From an uncultured Collinsella sp. (lineage in GTDB: Bacteria; Actinomycetota; Coriobacteriia; Coriobacteriales; Coriobacteriaceae): a stretch of DNA of 64,000 bases. Location of the stretch: the NCBI GenBank assembly GCA_958437495.1, contig CAUBOH010000009.1, forward strand, positions 1 through 64,000, read 5' to 3'. Under the pieces are notes generated by a model. It ran no database searches. It was not told the origin of the DNA and saw only the letters and a program-made list of their open reading frames with translations. Every line of letters begins with the position of its first letter. Position 1 is the stretch's first letter. This document shows positions 15,457 to 25,893 of this stretch, in pieces. The position numbers and the translations under genes are program-made.

Positions 15457-17822
15457 TAGCGCTCGCCTCCTTCCATAACGGCTGCAATTTCTTCTTGGGT
15501 GAGCCCCAGCTCCTCGGCGGAAAGCTGCGACTGTGCGATCTCCAGGTACGCCGGGCAGCTGTGCAGCAGCTCCTCGTGCGTACCGGTGCCCACCACGTGG
15601 CCGTCGTCGAGCACGATGATCTGGTCGGCGTGCATGATGGTCGCGATGCGCTGGGCCACGACCACGAGCGCGGCGTCGGTAACGTTTTTGGCCAGCTCTT
15701 CGCGCAGACGCGCGTCGGTCTTGTAGTCGAGGGCGCTAAACGAGTCATCGAACACCACGACCTCGGGCTTTTTGGCCAACGCGCGGGCGATGGCCAGGCG
15801 CTGGCGCTGACCGCCCGAAACATTGGAGCCGCCCTGGCTGATGGGGGAGTCGTAGCCGCCCTCGCGCTCGGCGATAAAGTCCTCGGCTTGAGCGATGCGC
15901 GCGGCCTCGTGCATGTTCTCGTCGCTTACCATGTCGCCGGCAAACTTAAGGTTGCTCTCCACGGTGCCCGAGAACAGACGCCCCTGCTGCGGGATGTAAC
16001 CAATGCGGCGGCGAAGCTCGGAAAGGGTCATATCGCGCACGTCGATGCCGTCGAGCGAAATGCTGCCGCCCGTGACGTCGTACAGGCGTGGAATCAGCTG
16101 CACGAGCGTGGACTTGCCCGAGCCCGTGGAGCCAATGATGCCGAGCATCTGACCGGCGTGCGTGGTGAAGTTCACGCCGCTAATGACGTCGGCGCGGGCA
16201 TCGGGATACTGGAAGCTCACGTCGCGGAAGGTGAGCTCACCGCGCGGCGCGCTGGCAGCAGGCAGTTTGGGCGAGGCGGGGTCGTTGATGCTCGTGGGGC
16301 AGGTGATGACCTCTTCCACGCGTTCGGCTGCGACCTCGGCGCGGGGCAGGATGACCGAAACCATGGTGAGGATCATAAACGCCATGACGATCTGCATGGT
16401 GTAGGAGATAAACGCCATCATGTTGCCGACCTGCATCACGCCGTCGGACACGCCCTGCGCGCCAAACCAGACGATAAGCACGGTGATGCAGTTCATGACG
16501 AGCATCATGAGCGGCATCATAAAGCTCATGGCTCGGTTGGTGTAGAGCTGCGTGGTCATAAGGTCGAGCGAAGCCTTGTCAAAGCGCTCGAGCTCATGCT
16601 CTTCGCGGTTGAACGAACGGATAGGCATAAGGCCGTCGAGCAGCTCGCGGGCGGTAAGGTTCACGCGGTCCACAAAGCTCTGCATTTTCTTGAACTTGGG
16701 CATGGTGAGGCCCATAAGCACGCCGACGACGGCCGAGACCGCGATGATGGCCACGGCGATGGTCCACTCCAGGCCGGTGTGGTTGGCCAGGACGCGCATG
16801 ACGGCGACGATGCCCATGACAGGCGCCAGTAGGCACATGCGGATAAACAGGGTTGCGGCCATCTGAATCTGCTGAATGTCGTTGGTGCAGCGGGTGATGA
16901 GCGAGGCTTGGCTAAACTTGCCCACCTCGGCCGGCGAGAAGTGCATAACCTTGTTGAAGGTCTCGCGGCGCAGGTCGCGGGCGATGGAGCAGGCGGTGCG
17001 CGACGCCACGGCGCCGGTAAGGATGGTGGCGACCAGCGAGATCAGGCACAGGCCAAACATCGTGGTCGCCATGCGGCCCAGGTAGGCGTTCTGCACGTCG
17101 GCGGGGTCAATGCCCTGCGCCTTGTACTCGTCTTGCACATAGCTCACAGCGCGTTGGGTCACGATGGAACCCGACATGGAGCCCATTTTGTCCGCCATAT
17201 CGTTGGCGCCCTCGACGAGCTTGCCCTGGTCGATTAGGCCGCCTTCAACGCCTAGACGCAGACTCTTCATGGTGATCTTGCCGCCGTCAGCATCAATCTG
17301 CTTTTGCATGTTCTGCGCCGCTGCGGCCTTCTGCTGCATCTCGGCGAGCTGCTCGGGCGTCATCGCCGCCATCTGCTCGGGGGTGGGCATGGCCTGGGCA
17401 GCGTTGCTGTCTTTCTCGCTGGACGTGCCGGTCATGTCGCCCATGGAGTCGGCGTCGATGCCCTGGTTGAAGGCGAGCACGACGGTCTCGGGCAGGCTCA
17501 TGATGTCGGCAATCTTGCCGCCGTCGCTGCGCTCCTCCTCGGTGCCCTTGTACGTTCGAATGCCGTTATTGTCTGCCTTGCTAAACACGGCCTCCACAGC
17601 CTTGGCGTCCTTGGCGCTCATAAAGAGTTCGAGGTCGTCGAGCGATTCGGCGCGGATGGTGTCGGGCACGGGCGAGGCGATGCCACCTTGCTGCACGCCC
17701 ACGTCGACGATGTCGCTCATATAGGTAGGCAGCGCCAAATCGGCGTTGCAGCTGATTACGATAAGTACGATAGCTGCGAACAGTGCCAGGACATGCTTTT
17801 TAAAGAGTTTGAGAATCCTCAC
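15456..17822 (-). CDS. ABC exporter half-transporter, degenerate ATP site and large external loop
   Basis: A 788-residue half-transporter. After the first helix (HVLALFAAIVLIVISC) comes an insertion of about 200 residues before helix 2, rich in Met/Gln/Glu (MPTPEQMAAMTPEQLAEMQQ). It is predicted to be extracellular and partly coiled. The ATPase has Walker A GSTGSGKST, signature VSGGQRQRL and Walker B VVVFDDSFSALD, where Asp replaces the catalytic Glu, as in heterodimeric exporters with one inactive site. The switch His is also replaced (VVVAQRIATI). The GTG start overlaps the marR stop (GTGA), with GAAAGGAGAG upstream. Substrate unknown. MarR linkage suggests drug or bile stress. Confidence 0.9.
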   Translation of the reverse strand: MRILKLFKKHVLALFAAIVLIVISCNADLALPTYMSDIVDVGVQQGGIASPVPDTIRAESLDDLELFMSAKDAKAVEAVFSKADNNGIRTYKGTEEERSDGGKIADIMSLPETVVLAFNQGIDADSMGDMTGTSSEKDSNAAQAMPTPEQMAAMTPEQLAEMQQKAAAAQNMQKQIDADGGKITMKSLRLGVEGGLIDQGKLVEGANDMADKMGSMSGSIVTQRAVSYVQDEYKAQGIDPADVQNAYLGRMATTMFGLCLISLVATILTGAVASRTACSIARDLRRETFNKVMHFSPAEVGKFSQASLITRCTNDIQQIQMAATLFIRMCLLAPVMGIVAVMRVLANHTGLEWTIAVAIIAVSAVVGVLMGLTMPKFKKMQSFVDRVNLTARELLDGLMPIRSFNREEHELERFDKASLDLMTTQLYTNRAMSFMMPLMMLVMNCITVLIVWFGAQGVSDGVMQVGNMMAFISYTMQIVMAFMILTMVSVILPRAEVAAERVEEVITCPTSINDPASPKLPAASAPRGELTFRDVSFQYPDARADVISGVNFTTHAGQMLGIIGSTGSGKSTLVQLIPRLYDVTGGSISLDGIDVRDMTLSELRRRIGYIPQQGRLFSGTVESNLKFAGDMVSDENMHEAARIAQAEDFIAEREGGYDSPISQGGSNVSGGQRQRLAIARALAKKPEVVVFDDSFSALDYKTDARLREELAKNVTDAALVVVAQRIATIMHADQIIVLDDGHVVGTGTHEELLHSCPAYLEIAQSQLSAEELGLTQEEIAAVMEGGER

Positions 17823-18268
17823 TCGGCATCTCTCCTTTCTTGATTGCGGTCGATAATTTCGTTGGCACGTCTTAGAAGGCGCACCATCTCTTGGGTATCT
17901 GTTTCGCCGAACTGCTCGAGGAAGGCCGCGGTGCGGTCCTCGAATTCCCGACGCTTGATTTCGAGATCATGGAATCCCTTGTCGGTCACCGTGACGTGCA
18001 CGCGACGGCGGTCGGTCTTTGAGTGCTTGCGCTCGACCCAGCCCTTGGCTTCGAGGGCGCGCAGAATATTGGCGATACGGGCGCTCGAGACCCAGGCGCG
18101 ATCAGCGAGTTCGCTCGGCGTGAGCGAGCCGCCAGCGAGCATGAGGGCGCGCATGACAGCCATCTCGCCGCCGAGAGCTTTGTCCGCAAAGCGCGAAATG
18201 CGCTGATGCATGCTGCCAAACTCAGTTAAGAGCTGACGTCCAAGCTCATGGAAATCGGTATCTTCCAC
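17819..18268 (-). CDS. MarR-family transcriptional regulator
   Basis: A 149-residue winged-helix regulator. The helix-turn-helix lies around LTPSELADRAWVSSARIANILRALEAKGWV (residues about 50-80), followed by the wing HSKTDRRRVHVTVTDKG, the hallmark of MarR proteins. It begins with GTG at 18268, with AGGGG six bases before. It is the first gene of the exporter operon and overlaps the next gene by four bases. An inverted repeat, TCTTCCACCGAAAA / TTTTCGGTGAAAGA (18261-18307), spans its own start codon, so autorepression of the operon and release by a transported compound is likely. Confidence 0.9.
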   Translation of the reverse strand: MEDTDFHELGRQLLTEFGSMHQRISRFADKALGGEMAVMRALMLAGGSLTPSELADRAWVSSARIANILRALEAKGWVERKHSKTDRRRVHVTVTDKGFHDLEIKRREFEDRTAAFLEQFGETDTQEMVRLLRRANEIIDRNQERRDAE

Positions 18269-18307
18269 CGAAAACCCCTAACACTAGAAACTATTTTCGG
18301 TGAAAGA
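18261..18307. promoter_or_regulatory. Putative MarR operator overlapping the marR start
   Basis: TCTTCCACCGAAAA (18261-18274) is mirrored by TTTTCGGTGAAAGA (18294-18307), with one mismatch and a 19-base spacer. The left arm covers the GTG start codon. Assignment as the MarR site is inferred from position. Confidence 0.5.
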
Positions 18308-18335
18308 TGATACCCCCGCTCAACCATCCCATTCG

Positions 18336-18366
18336 GTAGATTTCTAGGCATGTCCCAAAAATCTAC
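18336..18366. repeat. GTAGATTT hairpin with GGGACA loop
   Basis: GTAGATTT / AAATCTAC arms flank a loop whose minus strand reads TTGGGACATGCC. A near-copy lies at 32812-32841. Confidence 0.7.
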
Positions 18367-18558
18367 TTGGTCGCTAGGCAATATAAAGAGCGTATAAAGA
18401 CTTAAAATCATTCAATAATTGTAGCGTTTCAAAGAATTATCATGCACGCGGTTAGGCGAGGGGTTGTCACCACCATGACGACTGGGACTCATATAATCGC
18501 CACGTGCGATGCTCCAACCTCCCGCAAGGAGACACCTTATATAAAGGGGGATGGAGTC

Positions 18559-19308
18559 ATGGCATTTGACTTCACGGGCAAGACCGCGATTGTCACGGGT
18601 GGCACTCAGGGCATTGGCCTCGAGATCGCCAAGGGCATCGTCGCGGGCGGCGGACACGTCGCGCTCATCGCAAGGAACGCTGCCAAGGGCGAGGCCGCGG
18701 TGGCCGAGCTTGGCGAGGGCAACAAGTTCTATCAGCTCGATGTTGCCGATGCACCCAAGGCGCGTGAGACCGTCGAGCAGATTTTTACGGACCTGCCGCA
18801 AACCAACATCCTGATTAACTGCGCTGGCGTCATCAGCACCAAGAAGTTTGACGAGATCGATGACACCGAGTGGCGTCGCACCATCGACATCAACCTCAAC
18901 GGTACCTTCACTATGATGAACGCCGTGTACCCGCACTTTAAGGCGGCCCATGCCGGCACTATCGTCAACGTGAGCTCTGTTGCTGGCAAGATCGGTGGTG
19001 GCCTGCTTGGCACCGCTGCCTACGCAAGCTCCAAGGCCGGTGTTAACGGTCTAACCAAGGCAGTCGCCAAGGAGGGCGGCAAGTTTGGCGTCCGCTGCAA
19101 CGCTGTATGCCCGTCGCTCACCCTTACCGATATGACCTCGATTCTCTCTGACGAGAACTCTCAGCGCATCATCAACGGTATCCCCCTGGGCCGCGCCGCA
19201 CAGGCAAGCGAGCCCGCGCAGATGGTGCTCTTCTTTGCCTCCGACCTCGCCAGCTTCGTGAACGGCGAGATCGGTGACTGCGATGGTGGCATCGTCCTGG
19301 ACGGGTAA
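18559..19308 (+). CDS. SDR-family dehydrogenase (KduD-like by context)
   Basis: A 249-residue short-chain dehydrogenase with the cofactor motif TGGTQGIG (13-20), the NAG-equivalent INCAGV, the catalytic Ser in NVSSVAGKIGG, and Tyr/Lys in YASSKAG. The length is classical SDR. The frame is open from 18442, but the ATG at 18559, after AAAGGGGGATGGAGTC, begins the conserved part. It is followed after 108 bases by the 2-keto-3-deoxygluconate permease kdgT. A 2-dehydro-3-deoxygluconate 5-dehydrogenase (KduD) role in uronate breakdown is therefore plausible. Sequence alone would also allow a 3-oxoacyl-ACP reductase-type enzyme. Confidence 0.85.
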   Translation: MAFDFTGKTAIVTGGTQGIGLEIAKGIVAGGGHVALIARNAAKGEAAVAELGEGNKFYQLDVADAPKARETVEQIFTDLPQTNILINCAGVISTKKFDEIDDTEWRRTIDINLNGTFTMMNAVYPHFKAAHAGTIVNVSSVAGKIGGGLLGTAAYASSKAGVNGLTKAVAKEGGKFGVRCNAVCPSLTLTDMTSILSDENSQRIINGIPLGRAAQASEPAQMVLFFASDLASFVNGEIGDCDGGIVLDG

Positions 19309-19416
19309 TACCCCGCGGTGATCGTTCGGCGACGGCTCCTGCGACTCGGGACCGTCGCCTTCTTTCTGGCTCAGGAGCGTGTGGCCGCGCGTCACACGCA
19401 TCAAAAGGAGATATTA

Positions 19417-20430
19417 ATGAGTGAATCGACTGCGGTGGAGGCGCCGGCGGCAAAGGAGCCGTTCTTTAAGATGTCCTCCATCCCGGGTGCCAATATTTTG
19501 GTGCCGCTTCTGTTGGGCTGCCTGCTCAACACGCTGTTCCCCGACCTGTTTAAAACGCTCGGCAGCTTTACGCTTGGCATGACCCAGCAGGGCGCAGGCC
19601 CGCTTGTTGGCGCTTTTTTGCTCATCGTCGGTACGACGATTTCGTTTAAGAGCGCTCCTGCCGCTGCTGCCCGTGGCGCCATTATCATCGCCGTCAAGCA
19701 AATCGTAGTCGTTGCCGTGTCGCTGCTCATCCTTTATGTGTTCAACGACAACCTGTTTGGCATTTCGGCCATGGTGATGCTGGCCGCTTGCACGGGTGCC
19801 AACAACGCTATGTACGCCGGACTGATGGGCACCATGGGCAACGAGGCCGAGCGTGGCGCCGTCGCCATCACCACGCTGGTTGTCGGCCCTCCGGTCACGA
19901 TGATTGTCCTTGGTGCCGCCGGCCAGGCTCCGATTGGCTGGTCGCTCGTGGGCGCCATCCTGCCGATCGTCGTCGGCATTATCCTGGGTAACCTCTTCCC
20001 GAGCTTTAAGAAGATGATGGCACCGGCACTTTCCGCCATCATCGTGCTCGTCTTCTTTGCCATGGGCTCGACCATGACCTTTGGCCAGCTCATTAATGGC
20101 GGTCTTCCCGGTATTCTGCTCGGCGTGATCTGCTCGGTAGTCTTTGCAATTCCCGTCATCGCGGTCGATAAGCTCACGGGTGGTACGGGCGTCGCAGGTG
20201 CGGCCATTTCGAGCTGCGCCGGAGCCAATGTGGCCACGCCTGCTGCCATGGCAAGCGTCAACGAGGCCATGTACGGCGGTGCGGTGCTCGCGACGGCCAC
20301 GGCACAGGTTGCTGCCTGCGCAATCGTAACGGCTATTTTGACCCCGCTGGTCACCAGCTGGTGCTACAAGCATTTTGAGGGCCAGGGTCACAGCAAGGCA
20401 ACGACCGACAAGGCCGCCTCAGCCGCCTAA
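19417..20430 (+). CDS. kdgT: 2-keto-3-deoxygluconate permease
   Basis: A 337-residue membrane protein of the KdgT family, a proton-coupled carrier for 2-keto-3-deoxygluconate from pectin or uronate breakdown. About ten helices are visible, such as GAIIIAVKQIVVVAVSLLILYVF and LSAIIVLVFFAMGSTMTFG. The conserved family segments AACTGANNAMYAGLMG and SSCAGANVATPAAMA are present. The ATG at 19417 follows AAAAGGAG. Upstream in-frame codons from 19318 lie in the intergenic gap. It is cotranscribed with the SDR gene. KDG kinase and aldolase are not in this window. Confidence 0.93.
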   Translation: MSESTAVEAPAAKEPFFKMSSIPGANILVPLLLGCLLNTLFPDLFKTLGSFTLGMTQQGAGPLVGAFLLIVGTTISFKSAPAAAARGAIIIAVKQIVVVAVSLLILYVFNDNLFGISAMVMLAACTGANNAMYAGLMGTMGNEAERGAVAITTLVVGPPVTMIVLGAAGQAPIGWSLVGAILPIVVGIILGNLFPSFKKMMAPALSAIIVLVFFAMGSTMTFGQLINGGLPGILLGVICSVVFAIPVIAVDKLTGGTGVAGAAISSCAGANVATPAAMASVNEAMYGGAVLATATAQVAACAIVTAILTPLVTSWCYKHFEGQGHSKATTDKAASAA

Positions 20431-20467
20431 TGCCAAGCGGCAATCAAAGCTAAATAACTAGCCATGC

Positions 20468-20503
20468 CACAGGGCGGCCCCGGGGGAAATCCCGTGGCCG
20501 CCC
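20468..20503 (+). terminator. Terminator hairpin after kdgT
   Basis: CAGGGCGGCCCCGGG and CCCGTGGCCGCCCTG pair around a short A-rich loop 38 bases after the kdgT stop. The following tract (CAGTTTCTG) is only weakly T-rich. Confidence 0.6.
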
Positions 20504-20900
20504 TGCAGTTTCTGTGGGGTCTCTGGGGCACTTTACCCTGCTAAAACTGGCATAACAGCTAGAGTGAACGTCGTACAAAGGCAAGGAAAAATACCAAACA
20601 AATCGGTGAACGGTAGTTGTTCGCGTTCGCATTTCCTGCGGATTTGTTAAAAACGCCCTAATGGTATAAAAAAAGAAACATATAACAGCCCTGATGAAGG
20701 GGGTGGCTATGTTATCCTTCTCAAACGGGTGAAATCTTGGGTTTTGGGTTGCAGTTCCAAGGTGGACAAACGTTTTTCCCTGTACCAACGTGTGGTGAAG
20801 AACGGAAGAAGCCGGTAGTGCAAGCCGATAATTCAAGAATTCAATAAGCAGCGGTGTGAGAGAGCGCCGCATTACACGTAACTAGGAGCGTGGTTACACA
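20504..20900 (+). promoter_or_regulatory. Long leader and promoter region of pflB
   Basis: About 400 bases without a gene. The best promoter is TTGTTA (20644-20649) and TATAAA (20665-20670), with a short 15-base spacer. That would give a leader of over 220 bases. No Rex- or FNR-like palindrome and no ZTP-riboswitch core (the pfl motif) could be recognised. Confidence 0.45.
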
Positions 20901-22952
<2,052 letters not shown>

Positions 22953-22953
22953 C

Positions 22954-23014
22954 TATTGTTAGTGCTATACTAACAATAACGATTACTGATTAGCGCGCCG
23001 GTTTCGGCCGGCGC
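22954..23014 (+). promoter_or_regulatory. Two hairpins between the PFL core and its glycyl-radical subunit
   Basis: ATTGTTAGT-GCTAT-ACTAACAAT (22955-22977) and GCGCCGG-TTTCGG-CCGGCGC (22995-23014) lie in the 85-base spacer, followed by GAAGGAGACACATT and the ATG. There is no U-run after either stem. They may tune stability or the relative translation of the two subunits. Confidence 0.6.
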
Positions 23015-23037
23015 CTATCAATCGAAGGAGACACATT

Positions 23038-23289
23038 ATGAAGGTTTCTGAAGTTTCCGAGACTCAGGCCGATAACCTGGTCCACATGCTCGACGCTTAC
23101 GCCGAGAAGGGTGGCCACCACCTGAACATCAACGTCTTCAACCGTGAGACGCTGCTCGACGCTCAGGCTCACCCCGAGAAGTACCCGCAGCTGACCATCC
23201 GCGTTTCCGGCTATGCCGTGAACTTCCACACGCTCACCAAGGAGCAGCAGGACGAGGTCATTTCGCGTACCTTCCACGACAAGTTCTAA
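23038..23289 (+). CDS. grcA: Separate glycyl-radical domain of pyruvate formate-lyase (GrcA/YfiD-like)
   Basis: An 83-residue protein equal to the C-terminus of PFL. It has KGGHHLNINVFNRETLLDA, then PEKYPQLTIRVSGYAVNF with the radical Gly at residue 58, then LTKEQQDEVISRTFHD. Summed with the upstream core (683 + 83) it reproduces the length of one full PFL, so the two probably assemble into the active enzyme. In Escherichia coli the related YfiD/GrcA is a spare part for an oxygen-damaged full-length PFL. Here no other glycyl-radical domain is encoded in the cluster, so this one should be essential. It starts at an ATG with GAAGGAG eight bases upstream. The activating enzyme is at 24780. Confidence 0.92.
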   Translation: MKVSEVSETQADNLVHMLDAYAEKGGHHLNINVFNRETLLDAQAHPEKYPQLTIRVSGYAVNFHTLTKEQQDEVISRTFHDKF

Positions 23290-23312
23290 AGGGGTTTAAC
23301 TCCCGCAGGATC

Positions 23313-23441
23313 GCCGGGGCTGTTTGGGCTACCTCCCAAAACGTCCTCGGACATGCAAGAAGCCCTCGCTGCGCACTTCGTGCGGCGAGGGTTTCTTGCG
23401 TCCTGCGGAATGTTTTGGAAAGTAACCCAAAGCGGCCCGGC
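23313..23441. repeat. Long nested palindrome, copy B
   Basis: The outer arms GCCGGGGCTGTTTGGG / CCCAAAGCGGCCCGGC enclose AAAACGTCCTCGGACATG, the inner hairpin AGAAGCCCTCGC / GCGAGGGTTTCT, and TCCTGCGGAATGTTTT. It lies downstream of the PFL pair and may end that transcript. Confidence 0.8.
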
Positions 23442-23514
23442 AGGGGTCCTGTGTAGTCACCCTTTAGGCGGAACTCTCCTGATGGACTGGACGCACGGGA
23501 TACTTTCTTGGCAA

Positions 23515-23543
23515 CTACCGTTTATCGCGTATAGCTACCGTTT
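23515..23543 (+). promoter_or_regulatory. Direct repeat CTACCGTTT upstream of the DegV gene
   Basis: CTACCGTTT occurs at 23515-23523 and 23535-23543, twenty bases (about two helical turns) apart, upstream of A+T-rich promoter-like sequence. It could be an activator or repressor site. Confidence 0.4.
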
Positions 23544-23607
23544 GCGGGATAAGTAACACTTAGTAATAAACCGTGTAAAATCTCAGGTAAGCACGGAGTT
23601 TTCCAGG

Positions 23608-23647
23608 GAGACGCTGTCCTTTGTTGTGTGCAAGGGACAGCGTCTCT
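23608..23647 (+). terminator. Strong hairpin in the leader of the DegV gene
   Basis: AGACGCTGTCC pairs with GGGACAGCGTCT around a 13-base loop, followed by CTTTGG. It lies about 80 bases before the DegV start, so it could be a leader attenuator, an sRNA end, or another dispersed palindrome. Confidence 0.45.
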
Positions 23648-23725
23648 TTGGCGCTTAGATGCTGTTGCGCAACAGCGTGGTGGCCTGTGCTTGGTATTGG
23701 AAAGTCGACATTGAGATAGGTCGTG

Positions 23726-24586
23726 ATGATAATGGGCAAGTACGTAATCGTGGTTGAGTCTGGTTCGGATGTGACGCCGGAGCTTTGCGAGCGCTACGGC
23801 ATCGTGCGCGTGCCTATGCATGTCACGATTGGTGACGAGACCGTCGAGGACGGCTCGATCGATCCGCTCGAGATTTACTCGCGCTGTAACGAGTTTGGCG
23901 TTATGCCCAAGACCAGTGGTTGCGCGCCTGCGGATTTTGCTCACGTGTACGACCGCATTCATGCTGAGCAGCCCGACGCGACCATCCTGCATCTTGCGTA
24001 CTCCGAAGTCACGACCTGTTCGCATCAGTCCTCCAAGATTGCAGCTAAGGGCCGCGACTACGTGTTCTCCATGGACACACGCTTTGTCTCGGTGGGCCAG
24101 TCGCTCGTTGTCGTCGAGACCGCCAAATACATCGAGGCTCACCCCGATGCTACCGTCGACGAGATCTTTGCATTTACGAACTCCGTCATGGACCGCGTGC
24201 TGCTGGGCTTTGTTCCCACCGATCTCGCCTTCCTCAAGGCCGGTGGGCGTCTGTCCAACATGGCGTTTCTTGGTGCCCACCTGCTCAAAATCAAGCCCTG
24301 CATTGAGGTGACGGACGGCAAGTTCGTGGCGACTAAGAAGTTCCGCGGCTCCATGCTCAAATGCGCCCGCGCCTTTATTGACCACATGGTTGCCAAGGGC
24401 GATATTGATTACTCGCACATTGGTTTGGCGTATTCGGTGGGCCTTTCCGAGGAGCTGCGCGATGACATGGAAGTCTACGCGCACGACCTGGGCTTTAAGG
24501 ACGTTACCTGGACTCAGGTCGGCGGCGTCATCTCGAGCCATTGCGGCCCGACCGCCTTCGGCGCGGTGCTTACGCTTAAGGCGTAA
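23726..24586 (+). CDS. DegV-family fatty-acid-binding protein
   Basis: A 286-residue DegV protein. Members bind a long-chain fatty acid between two alpha/beta domains, and some (FakB) present it to fatty-acid kinase. The N-terminus KYVIVVESGSDVTPE, PKTSGCAPADF, and the C-terminal GGVISSHCGPTAFGAV are the family signatures. The ligand-contact Thr/Ser region SGCAP is present. The start may be the ATG at 23726 or the one at 23732 (MGKYVIVV); AGATAGG lies upstream of both. It sits between the PFL genes and pflA on the same strand. No FakA kinase is seen here, so the function is open. Confidence 0.88.
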   Translation: MIMGKYVIVVESGSDVTPELCERYGIVRVPMHVTIGDETVEDGSIDPLEIYSRCNEFGVMPKTSGCAPADFAHVYDRIHAEQPDATILHLAYSEVTTCSHQSSKIAAKGRDYVFSMDTRFVSVGQSLVVVETAKYIEAHPDATVDEIFAFTNSVMDRVLLGFVPTDLAFLKAGGRLSNMAFLGAHLLKIKPCIEVTDGKFVATKKFRGSMLKCARAFIDHMVAKGDIDYSHIGLAYSVGLSEELRDDMEVYAHDLGFKDVTWTQVGGVISSHCGPTAFGAVLTLKA

Positions 24587-24779
24587 AGGCTGCAGACGAG
24601 CATTTTCTTGCTTTCGCGAGTGCTCAGCAGCCATACGATCGATATAAGTCCCTGCCATGGCGGTAGGGGGCAGATTGAAGCGTGCCATTCTGGCCCGAGA
24701 CGTTTAAACGCAAGCGTATGGGCTAGAATGGCTCTGGCATTTTAATTGGCGAAAACCAAAGAGAGGCAAGGTAGCGGGA

Positions 24780-25598
24780 ATGGCTGAGATGACGCTTGAG
24801 GGTGTGGACGCTCATCCCGAGGATTCTGCATATGCCCTGGGTCGCGTGCATTCAATCGAGACGATGGGTACGGTCGACGGTCCCGGCATCCGCTTCGTAG
24901 TGTTTGTCCAGGGCTGCCCCATGCGCTGCGCGTATTGTCACAATCCCGATACCTGGTCTGTTAACGGCGGCACGATGGTGACCGTCGAGCATCTGATGGA
25001 CGAGTTCCAGAGCAACCATGAGTTCTACCGTAGCGGCGGCATTACCGTTTCGGGCGGTGAACCGCTCCTGCAGCCCGAGTTTTTGGCCGACCTGTTCCGC
25101 ATGATGCACAACAACCCCGACGGACGCGTGCACACCTGCCTAGACAGCTGTGGCTATGCGTTTGATCCCAAGCATCCGGAGAAGTTCGATGCCGTACTCA
25201 ACGAGACCGACATGGTGCTGCTCGACATTAAACACGCCGATCCCGTCGAGCATAAAAAGTTGACCGGATGCGATCCTGCACGCATCCTGGCGTTTGGCGA
25301 TGAGCTCGCGCGTCGCAAGATCAAGGTCGTTATTCGCCACGTGGTGGTGCCGGGCATTACCGACACGGTAGAGGAGTGCGAGGCACTCGGTCGTCTAATC
25401 GCCCCGTGGCATAACGTGGTCGGCCTGGAGATGCTGCCGTATCACACGATGGGTGTCGTCAAGTACGAGCAACTGGGCATTCCCTATAAGCTCGAGGGCG
25501 TTCCACAGATGGATACCGCGCGCATGCCCGAGCTGCGCAATGCCGTTATGGCCGGCATGAAAAAGCGCCGTGCGGAGCTCAAAAACGCCATCGGCTAG
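24780..25598 (+). CDS. pflA: Pyruvate formate-lyase activating enzyme
   Basis: A 272-residue radical SAM enzyme that abstracts a hydrogen from the radical Gly of PFL, here on the separate small subunit. The cluster motif CPMRCAYC lies near residue 46 after VDGPGIRFVVFVQG. VSGGEPLLQPEFL is the SAM-binding GGE segment, and WHNVVGLEMLPYHTMG is near the end. It lacks the extra ferredoxin domain of other glycyl-radical activases, as expected for true PflA. The start is ATG at 24780, with GAGAGGCAAGG before it. An alternative ATG nine bases on cannot be excluded. It has its own promoter region downstream of degV. Confidence 0.95.
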   Translation: MAEMTLEGVDAHPEDSAYALGRVHSIETMGTVDGPGIRFVVFVQGCPMRCAYCHNPDTWSVNGGTMVTVEHLMDEFQSNHEFYRSGGITVSGGEPLLQPEFLADLFRMMHNNPDGRVHTCLDSCGYAFDPKHPEKFDAVLNETDMVLLDIKHADPVEHKKLTGCDPARILAFGDELARRKIKVVIRHVVVPGITDTVEECEALGRLIAPWHNVVGLEMLPYHTMGVVKYEQLGIPYKLEGVPQMDTARMPELRNAVMAGMKKRRAELKNAIG

Positions 25599-25599
25599 C

Positions 25600-25632
25600 G
25601 GCACTCATTGGGGACAGACTTAAATGAGTGCC
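25600..25632. repeat. GGCACTCATT hairpin with GGGGACAG loop
   Basis: GGCACTCATT / AATGAGTGCC arms flank GGGGACAGACTTA, just after pflA. It shares its loop with the hairpins at 1837 and 62819. Confidence 0.7.
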
Positions 25633-25668
25633 CCCGGGCACCTGGTTGATTGCTAAAGAGCCCCGTCA

Positions 25669-25735
25669 AGTTGCGGTGGAATAGTTCTCGTCTATCGGCT
25701 TATGCCGCCCAAACAGGAACTATTTCACCGCAACT
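25669..25735. repeat. AGTTGCGGTG palindrome, copy 1
   Basis: AGTTGCGGTGGAATAGTTC pairs with GAACTATTTCACCGCAACT around a 29-base centre. Copies lie at 41272, 42490 and 48878. The 295-bp gap from 25599 to 25893 holds only these two palindromes and the promoter of the next gene. Confidence 0.8.
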
Positions 25736-25893
25736 GCGTTTTGGGCAGAGATGCGCAACATAACCGGTTTATTTGCATAGAAACGCTTGTGGTTTCTTTA
25801 AAGACGCCTTAAACGGTGTCAAACAATTTGGGAAAGAAATGGCTGCTCAGTATTATGCTGCTCGTATATGAACGGTAGCGGTCAGGAGACCAC

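Noticed and set aside
20504..20900. ZTP (pfl-motif) riboswitch before pflB
   Set aside because: The conserved CCGCCUGGGC-type core and its pseudoknot partner were not found.
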